From JBFWWP01 sp050246115 (GTDB lineage Bacteria; Planctomycetota; UBA8108; UBA1146; JAJFFE01), in the NCBI GenBank assembly GCA_050246115.1, contig JBFWWP010000002.1:186001-250000 (forward strand): a stretch of 64,000 nucleotides of DNA, given 5' to 3'. Numbering within the stretch: the first letter of the stretch is position 1; the number at the start of each line of letters is the position of its first letter. The translations under genes and the position numbers were made by a program. Positions 26,164 to 35,101 of this stretch are shown here, one piece after another. A model generated the notes under the pieces. It worked only from the letters and a program-made list of their open reading frames with translations, did no database searches and was not told the DNA's origin.

Positions 26164-26616
26164 TCAGATCGCGATCAGTTCCACCTTCCCGAACGAGTAC
26201 TGGCGGACCCCCTCTACGGTGAGCCGCCATTCGAGCACCTGCTCGACGCGAGCCAGCTCCGGACGAGGGTCTCGCGCCACCGCCCACAGAAACTCGGGAA
26301 GGGTCGCCGGCATCTGTTCCGTCGGCCCGCGCGAGACCGAGTAAGACTCGAGCTCGGTCGCGCTCGCAACCCAAGCCATGACCCGGCTCGCCCGTTGGTC
26401 GAGTGCTGCCTGACATGCGCGGGCGAACGCGTTGTCCGACGAACAAGCACGATGCGCGGCGATCATCACCGAGACCTGCGGTTCGAGGTGGTCGAAGCGC
26501 CGGAGCGGGTGTCGGGCCGCAGTGGCCATTCGCTCCAGCTCGTCGATCGTGAAGGAACTCCACAGGATCGTATCTCGGAGCGGACAGGGCATGTTCCAGA
26601 GGTTGCGTTCGCGCAC
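26164..26616 (-). CDS. Hypothetical protein (150 aa)
   Basis: I do not recognise this protein. It starts at GTG 26616 with GGAG nine bases upstream, which is the main support, and ends convergent to the deiminase gene 66 bp away. The sequence is mixed alpha/beta without signal peptide or membrane helix: SSFTIDELERMATAARHPL, then VSVMIAAHRACSSDNAFARA. Codon use looks like its neighbours. It is oriented away from the AGCS symporter, sharing a 300-bp intergenic region with it. Confidence 0.55.
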   Translation of the reverse strand: MRERNLWNMPCPLRDTILWSSFTIDELERMATAARHPLRRFDHLEPQVSVMIAAHRACSSDNAFARACQAALDQRASRVMAWVASATELESYSVSRGPTEQMPATLPEFLWAVARDPRPELARVEQVLEWRLTVEGVRQYSFGKVELIAI

Positions 26617-26915
26617 GCTTGGGATCTCCTTGGCGATTCTCGTCCTCGCTCGTCGGGAGAGCGAAGGCTCCCCGTCTCCTGAGCGCTTTATCTTACACCC
26701 CTATGTTTGGTAGATCAAACAGAAAGGTTTGTGGTCAATCTCAAGATTCGAACTTCCACCCACCCCAAGTACCGAAAACACGCCCCGAAAAGGGGTTGCC
26801 GTAACCGCGCGGGTCGTTTCCGATGCGCGCCCCGCAGGTGGCACGCCAGCATCGGTGCTGCCGCACACCCGGCCAGCGGGGTTCGCACTCCCGAACCGCA
26901 GAGGAAGTTCACGCC

Positions 26916-28739
26916 ATGGAGAAGTTCTGGAGCGTATTCTGGAGCGTCGTCAAGACCGTCAACGACCTGATCTGGCACGATGTCGTGCTCTTCATCGTGC
27001 TCGGGGTCGGTGTCTTGTTCACGGTCTGGTCCAAGTTCGGGCAGTACCGAGCGCTCGTCCACGGCTCGAGGGTCGTGCGCGGCGTCTACGACGACAAGCG
27101 CGATCCCGGGGCGATCAACCACTTCCAGGCCCTTTCGACGGCGCTTTCGGCCACCGTTGGACTCGGCAACATCGGGGGAGTGGCGGTGGCGATCTCCGTC
27201 GGCGGGCCGGGGGCCGTGTTCTGGATGTGGGTGGTCGGCCTGGTCGGCATGTGCCTCAAGATGACCGAGGTTACGCAGGCCATGCTGTTTCGTGACACCA
27301 CGGTGCCCGACCAACCGCGGGGCGGGGCCATGTGGGTTTGTCGCAAGGGCTTCGCTCAGTTCTCCCCGTCCCTGGCGAAAGTGGGGACGTTCATCGGGGG
27401 ACTCTTCTGCGTCACGCTCATCATTTCGGCGGTCACCGGTGGCAACATGTTCCAGGCTTGGAACGTGGCCGATCTCACCCAAACGAGCTTCGCCGTCGAC
27501 AAGTGGATCACCGGCGCGGTCCTGACCGTGTTGGTCGGGCTCGTGATCGTGGGGGGGATCAAGCGCATCGGGGATGTCGCGGGCCGGATCGTGCCCGCCA
27601 TGTGTTTGATCTATGTTGCCGCCGCGCTGCTCGTCGTGGTCATGAACGTCGACCAGATCCCGTCGATGCTCGCGCTCATCGTCACGGAAGCGTTCCGCCC
27701 AAGCGAAGCAGCCGGCGCCTTCCTCGGGGGCTCGGCGGGCTTCGCGTTCTTGAAGGGGATGCAACGCGCACTGTTCTCGAACGAGGCCGGTCAGGGCTCG
27801 GCACCCATCGCACACTCGGCGGCCAAGACCGACGAGCCCGTACGGGAAGGCGTCGTGGCTGGACTCGAGCCCTTCATCGATACGCTCTGCGTTTGCACCA
27901 TGACAGCTCTGGTGATCTTGCTCTCAGGCGCCTGGAACCGGGCCCCCAGCCTCGTGTTCGTCGGCGAAGCGCCGACGTTCGTTCGCGGCCCCGCCAACAA
28001 GGACGGTACGGTTCCCTGGAGCCCCACCCCGTTCGAGGTGCGGTTGCGTGCGGACGCAGAGAGCGACTCGGCGGGCGCTGCGGGCGGAGCCGGCCTGGCC
28101 GACGGCACGGGTGTTTTCTTGGTGGCAGCCTCGGCGCCGGCTTCGAACTCGACGACCGGCGGAAGTCATCACAAGCTCGAGGCAATGGAACTGAAGCCGA
28201 TCCCGGATGATGGGGCGGGTCGGTATCGAGTGGTCTTGGTAGAGAAGAAGTTCACGCCGCTGTCCCTTCCGGAAGGAATGGAGCCGCGCCTGGTCTCCGA
28301 CGGCATCTATCTCGACCTGAAGGCGGCGTCGCTGACCGCGTACTCGTTCGACCAGATCTTGCCGGGGTTCGGGAAGTGGGTCGTGACTTTCGTCGCTTGG
28401 TTGTTCGCTTTCTCGACCATCATCTCGTGGAGCTATTACGGCGAGCAAGGGATCCTGTACCTGCTCGGCTCGAGGTTCGTCGTCCCCTACCGAGTCGTCT
28501 ACTGTCTCCTGATCTTGGTGACGGCCCAGGCGATCGAAACCGATGACCAGCTCGACTGGCTCTCGACCCTCGGCACCGGCGTGATGTTGTGGGTCAACAT
28601 TCCAATCATGTTGACCTTCGGTCCCATCGCGATGCGGGCGTATCACGACTACTTTGCGCGACTCGAGGCCGGCACCATGGACCCGCCCCATGCCGCCCCG
28701 AGACTGCGGGACGTTGTGGAAGGCGATGACGTCGAGTAG
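26916..28739 (+). CDS. AGCS-family sodium:amino acid symporter with extracytoplasmic insertion
   Basis: A 607-residue sodium-coupled alanine/glycine symporter. ATG 26916 has GAGGAAG upstream; the frame is open from 26823 without a start signal. The family hallmarks are TALSATVGLGNIGGVA (about 75-90), GPGAVFWMW (97-105), the SAVTGGNMFQ helix and GMQRALFSNEAGQGSAP (281-296). About ten membrane helices are visible. Typical AGCS proteins have about 450-500 residues; here an insertion of about 130 residues (345-475), low in hydrophobicity and starting PSLVFVGEAPTFVRG, lies between two helices and must face one side of the membrane. All transport motifs are intact. Confidence 0.9.
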   Translation: MEKFWSVFWSVVKTVNDLIWHDVVLFIVLGVGVLFTVWSKFGQYRALVHGSRVVRGVYDDKRDPGAINHFQALSTALSATVGLGNIGGVAVAISVGGPGAVFWMWVVGLVGMCLKMTEVTQAMLFRDTTVPDQPRGGAMWVCRKGFAQFSPSLAKVGTFIGGLFCVTLIISAVTGGNMFQAWNVADLTQTSFAVDKWITGAVLTVLVGLVIVGGIKRIGDVAGRIVPAMCLIYVAAALLVVVMNVDQIPSMLALIVTEAFRPSEAAGAFLGGSAGFAFLKGMQRALFSNEAGQGSAPIAHSAAKTDEPVREGVVAGLEPFIDTLCVCTMTALVILLSGAWNRAPSLVFVGEAPTFVRGPANKDGTVPWSPTPFEVRLRADAESDSAGAAGGAGLADGTGVFLVAASAPASNSTTGGSHHKLEAMELKPIPDDGAGRYRVVLVEKKFTPLSLPEGMEPRLVSDGIYLDLKAASLTAYSFDQILPGFGKWVVTFVAWLFAFSTIISWSYYGEQGILYLLGSRFVVPYRVVYCLLILVTAQAIETDDQLDWLSTLGTGVMLWVNIPIMLTFGPIAMRAYHDYFARLEAGTMDPPHAAPRLRDVVEGDDVE

Positions 28740-29001
28740 CCGCGAGGCTGTCAGGCTGCGGCGGCCGGGGCGCGAGTCCTGGAGTAGTGGCCCGAGGCCG
28801 CGTTGCGCTTGGGGCCCGCGAGGCGGTTCGCGGGGATGTCGCGGGCGTCACACAAATCTCTTGCCGGCATTTCGTGTGCCGCGTAGAGTCGGCGCTCCGT
28901 TGTTCGGGCCGGTCGCGCGGGGTTTCGCACGTAGGTCAACGAATGACGCGGAACCGACGCGCGCGAGCGCGAGCGAAGAAGGCCGAAAACGAAACTGAAA
29001 T
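28740..29001. other. Gap between the symporter gene and ffs
   Basis: No gene recognised in these 260 bp. The ffs promoter should lie just before 29002. Confidence 0.4.
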
Positions 29002-29092
29002 CCGGGGCTCGGGCAATCGGTGGGCCGTGAATCTGGTCAGGGCGGGAACGCAGCAGCCATGACGGAACCTATCGGTGTGCTTTGGGTCCCGG
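29002..29092 (+). ncRNA. ffs: Signal recognition particle RNA (4.5S-type)
   Basis: The RNA scaffold of the SRP, which binds Ffh and delivers membrane proteins to FtsY. The conserved domain IV is present: GGTCAGGGCGGGAACGCAGC followed by AGCC (about 29035-29058), matching the Ffh-binding loops (GGUCAGG...GGAA...GCAGCC). Outer strands CCGGG (29002) and CCCGG (29088) pair to close the rod. TTCTTT directly after 29092 fits a terminator. The position just upstream of dnaX is the same as in many bacteria. Confidence 0.87.
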
Positions 29093-29274
29093 TTCTTTGA
29101 GTTCGAGCGCGCGCTTCCGGCCGCGTCCGCGTTTCGGCGTTCACCCACACCGCGCACGGGGCCCGTCCTCCCTTCGCATCACCCCATTCGGTCTCGGGTC
29201 GCCCGTCGAGAGCTGCCGCCCATTTCGTGCCGGCTGCGCTTGGCCGGGCGGCACGCGCACGCTCTAATGCTGGC

Positions 29275-30939
29275 ATGAACAGACCCGATTCCACCGCCGC
29301 CGGCACAGCGACCGGCACCGAGTACCAGGTCATCGCCCGTCGCTATCGTCCGCGGTTCTTTTCCGAGGTCGTCGGGCAGGAGGCCACCGCCGAGGCTCTG
29401 CGCCAGGCCATCGTCCAGAAGCGGCTCGCGCACGCCTACCTCTTTTGTGGTCCGCGCGGGGTGGGCAAGACCTCGATGGCGCGGATCTTCGCGCGGGCAC
29501 TTCAATGTCCGAATGCCAAGGACGGGAATCCGTGTGACGAGTGTCCGACTTGCGAGCGCATCTTCCGCGGTGAAGACCTCGACGTTGCCGAACTGGACGG
29601 CGCCTCGCACCGCGGGATCGACGACATGCGGGATCTCATCCAGCACGTTCGTTACACACCGAATGCCGGACCGTACCGGATCTTCATTGTCGACGAAGTG
29701 CACATGCTCACGCGCGAGGCATTCAACGCGCTCCTCAAGACGCTCGAGGAACCGCCCGCGCACGTGAAGTTCATCTTCGCGACCACCGAACCGGACAAGA
29801 TCCTGCCGACCGTGTTGTCACGGTGTCAGCGTTGCGACTTCAGTCCGATTTCGACCGCGGACATCGTGCGCCGCCTGGAGCAGGTGTGCGCTGCCGAGGG
29901 CGCCGTGCCGGAGGAAGGACTCTTGCCGCGGGTCGCGGAACTAGCGCGAGGCGGCATGCGCGACTCTCAGTCGTTGCTCGACCAACTCCTGTCGTTTGCC
30001 GGGTCCGAGCCGCGGCAAGAGGATCTCGACCGAATCACGGGGAGGATTGCCCCGAGCCAAGTGCAGGCGCTGGTCGACCGCCTCGAACGCGGCGAGCGCG
30101 CGGACGTCGTGCGGGACCTCATGGTCATCGAGCAGGGGGGGACCGACCCGAGCATCCTCCTCGAGCAGATCGTCGAGGAGTTTCGCACGCGCCTGCATCG
30201 GGGGGTGAGTGAAGACTGGGACTCCGTTGCTTGCGATCGCAACCTGCTGGCACAGGAGATCCTGCAAGAGGCGCGGATGCGAGTGAAGCAACTGACCCGT
30301 TCGGATGTCACGGTCGAGCTCGCCCTGCTGCGTATCGCTACCCTCGCCAGTCTCGTGCCCGTGGATCGATGGTTGGAGCTGCCGAGTGGCCGAGGCGAGC
30401 CACCGACTTCGAGCGCGCGCGCCGTGCGCAACCGATCGGCGGCGGCGATGCCACCGAGTGAGCGCGACACCGCCGGACCCGCTGCCCGCCCGTCTGCGGA
30501 AGGGGCGGCCGCCGACCCGCGGACGCAGGCGACGCCGCGGGCCCCCGCCGCGACCCAACGGCTGGACACGGGCACGAGGACTCCGCTGGAGCGTATTCGA
30601 GCCGCGCTCGAGTCCGCCGCACCGACGGTGGCGCGGATGGTCGGAGAGCGCATTCAATACGACGCAGGGGCCAAGGAGATCGTGCTGCGACTCGATGCCG
30701 CCGCGGCACGACTCGTCGAAGGCAAGCGGCTAGACGACTGCCGCCAAGAAGTGCGGAAGGAGCTGGGGGCGGACATTCGCATTCGGGTCGAGGTCGAGGC
30801 GTCGCCGGGAGAGCACGCGTCGCCGCAGGCGACCAGTGCGGATGGACCGGCTTCGACGCCGGAGATCGTAGCGAAGGCCAAAGAGATCTTTCGGGGGACC
30901 GTGCAGCGCGCGGCGCGACCGCCGCGCTCGGAGGATTGA
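29275..30939 (+). CDS. dnaX: DNA polymerase III gamma/tau subunit
   Basis: The clamp-loader ATPase that places the beta sliding clamp and ties polymerase cores together. The protein is 554 residues from ATG 29275. Walker A GPRGVGKT (59-66) and Walker B DEVH (140-143) are intact; a zinc module has Cys78, Cys87, Cys90 and Cys93. The SRC-type arginine finger is present (LSRCQRC). A Pro/Ala-rich linker (about 375-440) leads to a small C-terminal domain. I see no A-rich slippery heptamer, so gamma is probably not made by frameshifting. It is first in dnaX-ybaB-recR, a widely conserved order. Confidence 0.95.
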   Translation: MNRPDSTAAGTATGTEYQVIARRYRPRFFSEVVGQEATAEALRQAIVQKRLAHAYLFCGPRGVGKTSMARIFARALQCPNAKDGNPCDECPTCERIFRGEDLDVAELDGASHRGIDDMRDLIQHVRYTPNAGPYRIFIVDEVHMLTREAFNALLKTLEEPPAHVKFIFATTEPDKILPTVLSRCQRCDFSPISTADIVRRLEQVCAAEGAVPEEGLLPRVAELARGGMRDSQSLLDQLLSFAGSEPRQEDLDRITGRIAPSQVQALVDRLERGERADVVRDLMVIEQGGTDPSILLEQIVEEFRTRLHRGVSEDWDSVACDRNLLAQEILQEARMRVKQLTRSDVTVELALLRIATLASLVPVDRWLELPSGRGEPPTSSARAVRNRSAAAMPPSERDTAGPAARPSAEGAAADPRTQATPRAPAATQRLDTGTRTPLERIRAALESAAPTVARMVGERIQYDAGAKEIVLRLDAAAARLVEGKRLDDCRQEVRKELGADIRIRVEVEASPGEHASPQATSADGPASTPEIVAKAKEIFRGTVQRAARPPRSED

Positions 30940-30988
30940 AGCTCGTAGGCGACCGGCCGCAGGGCAGTCGTGACGGAGAGGATCGCAG

Positions 30989-31306
30989 ATGGCGATGGGC
31001 AACATGGGCGACTTGATGCAGCGCGCCCAGGAGATGCAGCGCAAGATGAAGCAGGTGCAGGCCGACCTCAAGAAGCGCACCGTCCAGGGCGACGCGGGCG
31101 GAGGTATGGTGAAGGTGTTCGTCAACGGGCAGCAAGAGGTCCTGAAGATCGAAATCGATCCGGAAGTGGTCGACCCCAAGGACGTGGGGATGCTCGAAGA
31201 CTTGGTCCTGGTCGCAGTGAAGACGGCGGTCGAGAAGTCGCAAGAGCTGTCGCGCGAGGAGATGTCGCGCGTCACCGGTGGAATCTCCCTTCCCGGTTTG
31301 TTCTAG
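30989..31306 (+). CDS. ybaB: YbaB/EbfC nucleoid-associated protein
   Basis: A 105-residue small dimeric DNA-binding protein that is almost always encoded between dnaX and recR. The N-terminal helix MGDLMQRAQEMQRKMKQVQ and the conserved GGGMVKVFVNGQQEVLKI strand match the family. It coats DNA in characterised bacteria, and a link to recombination is inferred from its neighbours. The first bases of a dispersed intergenic repeat overlap its stop codon. Confidence 0.94.
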   Translation: MAMGNMGDLMQRAQEMQRKMKQVQADLKKRTVQGDAGGGMVKVFVNGQQEVLKIEIDPEVVDPKDVGMLEDLVLVAVKTAVEKSQELSREEMSRVTGGISLPGLF

Positions 31307-31353
31307 ACTCAAATCAAGCGCATTGACAAGCAACTCTAGGTCGCGCTTGTCGC
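31301..31353 (+). repeat. Dispersed intergenic element, full-length copy
   Basis: Begins TTCTAGACTCAAATCAAGCG and runs on through CATTGACAAGCAACTCTAGG to TCGCGCTTGTCGC. CAAGCGC (31315-31321) can pair with GCGCTTG (31343-31349) to close a 21-nt loop. It lies inside an operon, between ybaB and recR, so it will be transcribed into the mRNA. The next bases, GAGGGGGCT, match the left half of the hairpins at 3252 and 12419. Confidence 0.75.
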
Positions 31354-31380
31354 GAGGGGGCTGCGCGGGCGGAGGTTTTC

Positions 31381-31986
31381 GTGTCCGGAGGGATTCTCGA
31401 GAGTTTGGTGACAGAACTCTGTCGGTTGCCCGGCATAGGCGCCAAGACCGCCGAACGCTTGGCCTACCACCTCCTCAAGGTCTCTCGGGAGGAGGCGCTA
31501 GCGCTTGCCGAAGCCATTCGCAAGCTGAAAGAGGGCGTCCGGGAATGCCGGATCTGTCACAACATGACCGAAGGGGAGTTGTGTACGATCTGCAGTGACG
31601 CCAACCGGGCGCCGAACATCGTCTGCGTCGTCGAACAGCCCAAGGATCTCTACGCCATCGAAGCGACCGGCAAGTTCCGGGGCCGGTACCACGTTCTCGG
31701 CGGCAGCTTCTCGCCGCTCGAAGATCGAGGGCCAGAGTCACTCACCGTGCGGCACTTGGTGCAGCGGGTGCGCGAGGACGGGGTCACCGAGGTGATCCTC
31801 GCCACCAACCCCGACTTCGAGGGCGAGGGAACCGCGTTGATGGTCGCCCGGGCACTCGAGGGCTCCGGGGTCGAGATCAGTCGCCTGGCGCGGGGCATGC
31901 CCTCCGGGAGCCAGATCGACTACATGAACAGCAGCATCATCGGCGACGCTTTCGAAGGACGGCGAAGCTACGGCAGTCGTGGCTGA
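31381..31986 (+). CDS. recR: Recombination protein RecR
   Basis: RecR joins RecO (and RecF) to load RecA on gapped DNA. The 201-residue protein starts at GTG 31381 behind GGAGG. Landmarks in order: the helix-hairpin-helix LPGIGAKTAERLAYHLL, a zinc finger with CRIC and CTIC about 12 residues apart, and the Toprim domain with VVEQPKDLYAIE, TNPDFEGEGTA and the Walker-like C-terminal helix. RARGMPSGSQIDYM-type residues (LARGMPSGSQ) are conserved. All cysteines are present. Confidence 0.95.
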   Translation: MSGGILESLVTELCRLPGIGAKTAERLAYHLLKVSREEALALAEAIRKLKEGVRECRICHNMTEGELCTICSDANRAPNIVCVVEQPKDLYAIEATGKFRGRYHVLGGSFSPLEDRGPESLTVRHLVQRVREDGVTEVILATNPDFEGEGTALMVARALEGSGVEISRLARGMPSGSQIDYMNSSIIGDAFEGRRSYGSRG

Positions 31987-32156
31987 GCTCGAGTCGTCGC
32001 GGGGACGTGGAGGCAGTGTGGTTCGGGCGCATTCCGGCACGACGCGGCCGACCCTTCGGCTGGAGACGGTCATCGAACCGGTGTCGCTGGTCGAGTGGGT
32101 GGCGGCCACGCAGGTCGAGCGGATTGCGCGTCCCACGACCCATTCGCACGTGAACC

Positions 32157-34127
32157 ATGCGGGCTGACCTGCGAGCGCCGGCCAATTGCTCGGCGCTGGG
32201 TCGCCGGTGGCGAGGGCTCGTCTGGAGCTGTGTGGTCGTCGTCGTCGCGGGGCAGCTACCGGCGGTGGAGTTCGAACAGCTTGATCTTCGAGTGGAACCG
32301 TTGTTCGGGGAATTCCTGCCCGGCCGGTGGAACCCCGTACGTGTCGCTGTGAAGAACCTCTCCTCGGAGTCGCGACGCCTCGAAGTGTCGTTCGAGACCC
32401 CGGGTGACGTTTCTCCGGTGGCCGTGCTGCGGTGGGATGTGCAGCTCTCCGGCGGAGCCTCCAAGGAGGAGATTCTCCCCTGTTCCGCCCCGGGTCCCTC
32501 GCCCTACCCACGGATCGTCTTCCGAGTGGTCGAGAACGGTCGGCAGATTTCGCCGCCTGAGATCGTTGTGTTCGGCGCGGGTGTCGCCTCCAGTTCGCGT
32601 CGTGCTCGACTACTCACGGTCGCTTCCGGCGAGTGGGGGCCACCGAAACCCATGAAGCTTCCAACCGACGGTCGCGCTCGGAGCCCGATCTGGACCGACG
32701 AGTGTTTACTGAACTCTCCGAAGCTTTTGCCCACGGTCAGCGAGTCGTACTCAACGATCGATCACGTGTGCTTGCAGGGGGTGAGTTCGGACGACCTCTC
32801 GGCCCCTCAGCGCTCCGCATTGCGGAACGCTGTGCTCTCGGGGCTCCGGGTATGGATCAGTCCCGGGCCTGCGGGGGAAGGCAACGAATGGGTCCTGGCA
32901 GCGGGGGAAGAACCGTTCGTCGGCCAGGTGGTCGAGGTCGGCGCAGGATCCCAGGTCCGGTTCACGCGGGCGGCAACGGCCGAGCGCGGAAGAGAGGTAC
33001 GCTGCGGGTTCGAGGACGACGAACTGGTGTACTACGCCTATGCCGACGGACTGGGCGCCTGGAATCGGTTGATCGTCGCCGGTGATACGCGGCTACCCGC
33101 CGCCGAGTTGCGAGCCACTCGCGTTCAAGTCCCCATTTTCGAGACCACCGACGACCCTTGGCAGTCGAGTCGTCGCAGTCCGGATTGGCTGGCGAGCTTG
33201 GATCGGCTCTTTCGCAACGAAGTCGACCCGGTGTCGGCGATGCTGTTGATCCTGGCGTACTTGGCGGTGGCCTGTCCGGGCCTGTTTTTCGTGCTCAAGC
33301 GGCGGGATCGGCTCATCTGGCTCTTGTGGCTGCAGCCAGTGGTGGTCCTCGTGTTCGTGGGCGCGATCTACGGCTTGGGTTATCTGAACTTCGGTGTGCC
33401 CGCGCGCGGGCACCAAACCCTGGTCGTCAGGCAGGCGCCCGGTTCGTCGGCCGGGCATGCGATCGCGGTCCGCAGCCAGTACAACCCGACCGCCCGACAG
33501 TGGGATCTATCCGCAATCGATGGATCGCTCCCCGTGGCGTTGCCCTTGGGTGACAAAGGTGACGCTTGCGTGTGGAATCTCGATGCCACGAAGCGAGGAC
33601 TCGTGGGGTATCGCTTGCCGACGTGGAGTCTGACTCACTTCGCGACAACGGGGGGCCTCGAGTTGCGCGGTGAGTTGCGGGTGCGGGTACTCCCGCCCGC
33701 GGCCCACGAAACGCCGTCGACGGAGGGTATCCGCTTCGAGTTCGCGAACGGTTTCCCCTTCGAGGTTCGCGATCCGTTGGTGTGGTTCGTCGCCGCCGGC
33801 GTTCGGCAGTCGGGTCTCACCGAGCAGCAGCGACGAGCGCTGACGCGTCGAACGGGTAAGCCTTGGATTCGATTCTCCGGCACCCTGGCCCCGGGGGAGA
33901 CCCGGACGTTCTCAGTGCCCGAACGCGCAGCGCAACTCGCCGGTCGTGACCTCGAGCCCGAGGACGAGAAGTGGGACGAGTTCCGGTCGACTTTGGTGGC
34001 GGACCTTCGCGGGGTGTGTGTCGTGGACTTCGACCCTGCGCAGCTTCCCGGAGGAGGAGTCCCCTTTGGCACTGAGGGGATGGTCTCCGATCGCGGAGTC
34101 CTGGTGACCATGGAAGGGGCTCCTTGA
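32157..34127 (+). CDS. Exported membrane protein of an ABC-export cluster, function unknown
   Basis: A 656-residue protein. The N-terminus (about 20-35, WSCVVVVVAGQLPAV) looks like a signal peptide, followed by a beta-rich extracytoplasmic region of about 320 residues (for example FGEFLPGRWNPVRVAVKNLS). Two membrane helices (about 360-410) flank a KRRDRLIW loop. A second beta region follows, ending in a segment with an LAPGETRTFSVP-type strand. Its stop overlaps the start of an ABC ATPase gene by four bases, and a permease follows. This resembles accessory proteins of ABC-2-type exporters in planctomycetes, but no function is established. Confidence 0.75.
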   Translation: MRADLRAPANCSALGRRWRGLVWSCVVVVVAGQLPAVEFEQLDLRVEPLFGEFLPGRWNPVRVAVKNLSSESRRLEVSFETPGDVSPVAVLRWDVQLSGGASKEEILPCSAPGPSPYPRIVFRVVENGRQISPPEIVVFGAGVASSSRRARLLTVASGEWGPPKPMKLPTDGRARSPIWTDECLLNSPKLLPTVSESYSTIDHVCLQGVSSDDLSAPQRSALRNAVLSGLRVWISPGPAGEGNEWVLAAGEEPFVGQVVEVGAGSQVRFTRAATAERGREVRCGFEDDELVYYAYADGLGAWNRLIVAGDTRLPAAELRATRVQVPIFETTDDPWQSSRRSPDWLASLDRLFRNEVDPVSAMLLILAYLAVACPGLFFVLKRRDRLIWLLWLQPVVVLVFVGAIYGLGYLNFGVPARGHQTLVVRQAPGSSAGHAIAVRSQYNPTARQWDLSAIDGSLPVALPLGDKGDACVWNLDATKRGLVGYRLPTWSLTHFATTGGLELRGELRVRVLPPAAHETPSTEGIRFEFANGFPFEVRDPLVWFVAAGVRQSGLTEQQRRALTRRTGKPWIRFSGTLAPGETRTFSVPERAAQLAGRDLEPEDEKWDEFRSTLVADLRGVCVVDFDPAQLPGGGVPFGTEGMVSDRGVLVTMEGAP

Positions 34128-35101
34128 CGATCGCAGCAGAGCCGATCGTGAGGGTCGCCGACCTGCGTGTGAGCTTTGGTTCGCGCGCGGTGCTCCACGG
34201 TCTGACGTTCGCCGTCGAGCGCGGGGAGATCTTCGGCTTCATTGGCCCGAACGGTGCCGGCAAGACCACCACGATCCGTACCCTGGCCACGCTGCTGCAG
34301 ACTCACCAGGGCGAGGTCTGGATCGACGGAGTCAACGTCTTGGAAGCGCCGGAGGAAGTGCGCCGACGTATCGGCTACATGCCTGACTACGTGGGTGTGT
34401 ATCCGGGGCTGACGGTCCAGGAGTATCTCGAGTTCTTCGCCGCGGCCTACCGGATTCGCGGGGCGCGGAGGCGGTCGACGGTTGCCGACGTCGTCGAACT
34501 CACCGAACTGGGAGCACTGCGGGACCGAGAGGTCCAAGTGCTGTCCAAGGGTATGCGGCAGCGCCTGTGTCTGGCGCAGACCTTGCTCCATGACCCGAAG
34601 CTCTTGATCCTCGACGAGCCGGCTTCGGGACTGGATCCGCGGGCCCGGGTCGAGTTCCGCATGCTACTGCGCGAACTTCGCGAGATGGGGAAGACGATCT
34701 TCCTCTCCAGTCACATCCTCACCGAGCTGTCGACGATCTGTGACTCGGTCGGGATCATCGAGCAGGGGCGCCTCATCACCGCGGGCCGCGTCCAGTCGAT
34801 CCTCGAGGAACTCCGCGGGGAGTCGGTAGGGTTTGTCGTCACGCTGGTGTCAGGGGGTAGCGCCTCGGGATCGGAGCGCGGGCACGAGCCGTTCGTCGAG
34901 CGGTTGAACTCCCACCGAGACGTGCACGGCGCCCGGCTGGAGGGCGCACGGGTGAGATTTCGTTACTCGGGGACCGAGGAGGACCTCCATGCGGTGTTCG
35001 CGGTCTTCACAGCCCATCGGGTGAGCTTCTGTCGCGTGGAACGGGAGGAGGAAGACCTCGAGAGTGTCTTCATGAAGCTGACCCGGGGAGAAGTCTCATG
35101 A
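34124..35101 (+). CDS. ABC transporter ATP-binding protein (ABC-2 type exporter)
   Basis: A 325-residue exporter ATPase. TTG 34124 overlaps the previous stop (TTGA). Walker A is GPNGAGKTTT, the signature is LSKGMRQRLCLAQ, Walker B is LLILDEPASGLDP, and the switch His is in SSHILTEL. The LSKGMRQR form is common in CcmA/GldA-like drug and polysaccharide exporters. About 80 residues after the ATPase core form a regulatory tail (EEEDLESVFMKLT). It is followed by its permease, overlapping by four bases. Confidence 0.9.
   Translation: MTIAAEPIVRVADLRVSFGSRAVLHGLTFAVERGEIFGFIGPNGAGKTTTIRTLATLLQTHQGEVWIDGVNVLEAPEEVRRRIGYMPDYVGVYPGLTVQEYLEFFAAAYRIRGARRRSTVADVVELTELGALRDREVQVLSKGMRQRLCLAQTLLHDPKLLILDEPASGLDPRARVEFRMLLRELREMGKTIFLSSHILTELSTICDSVGIIEQGRLITAGRVQSILEELRGESVGFVVTLVSGGSASGSERGHEPFVERLNSHRDVHGARLEGARVRFRYSGTEEDLHAVFAVFTAHRVSFCRVEREEEDLESVFMKLTRGEVS

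Noticed and set aside
29275..30939. Programmed frameshift making a gamma form of DnaX
   Set aside because: No A-rich slippery heptamer or downstream stem recognised.
31979..32167. A 62-codon frame overlapping recR and the next gene
   Set aside because: It overlaps both neighbours slightly, which looks operon-like, but the product has no motif or convincing composition.
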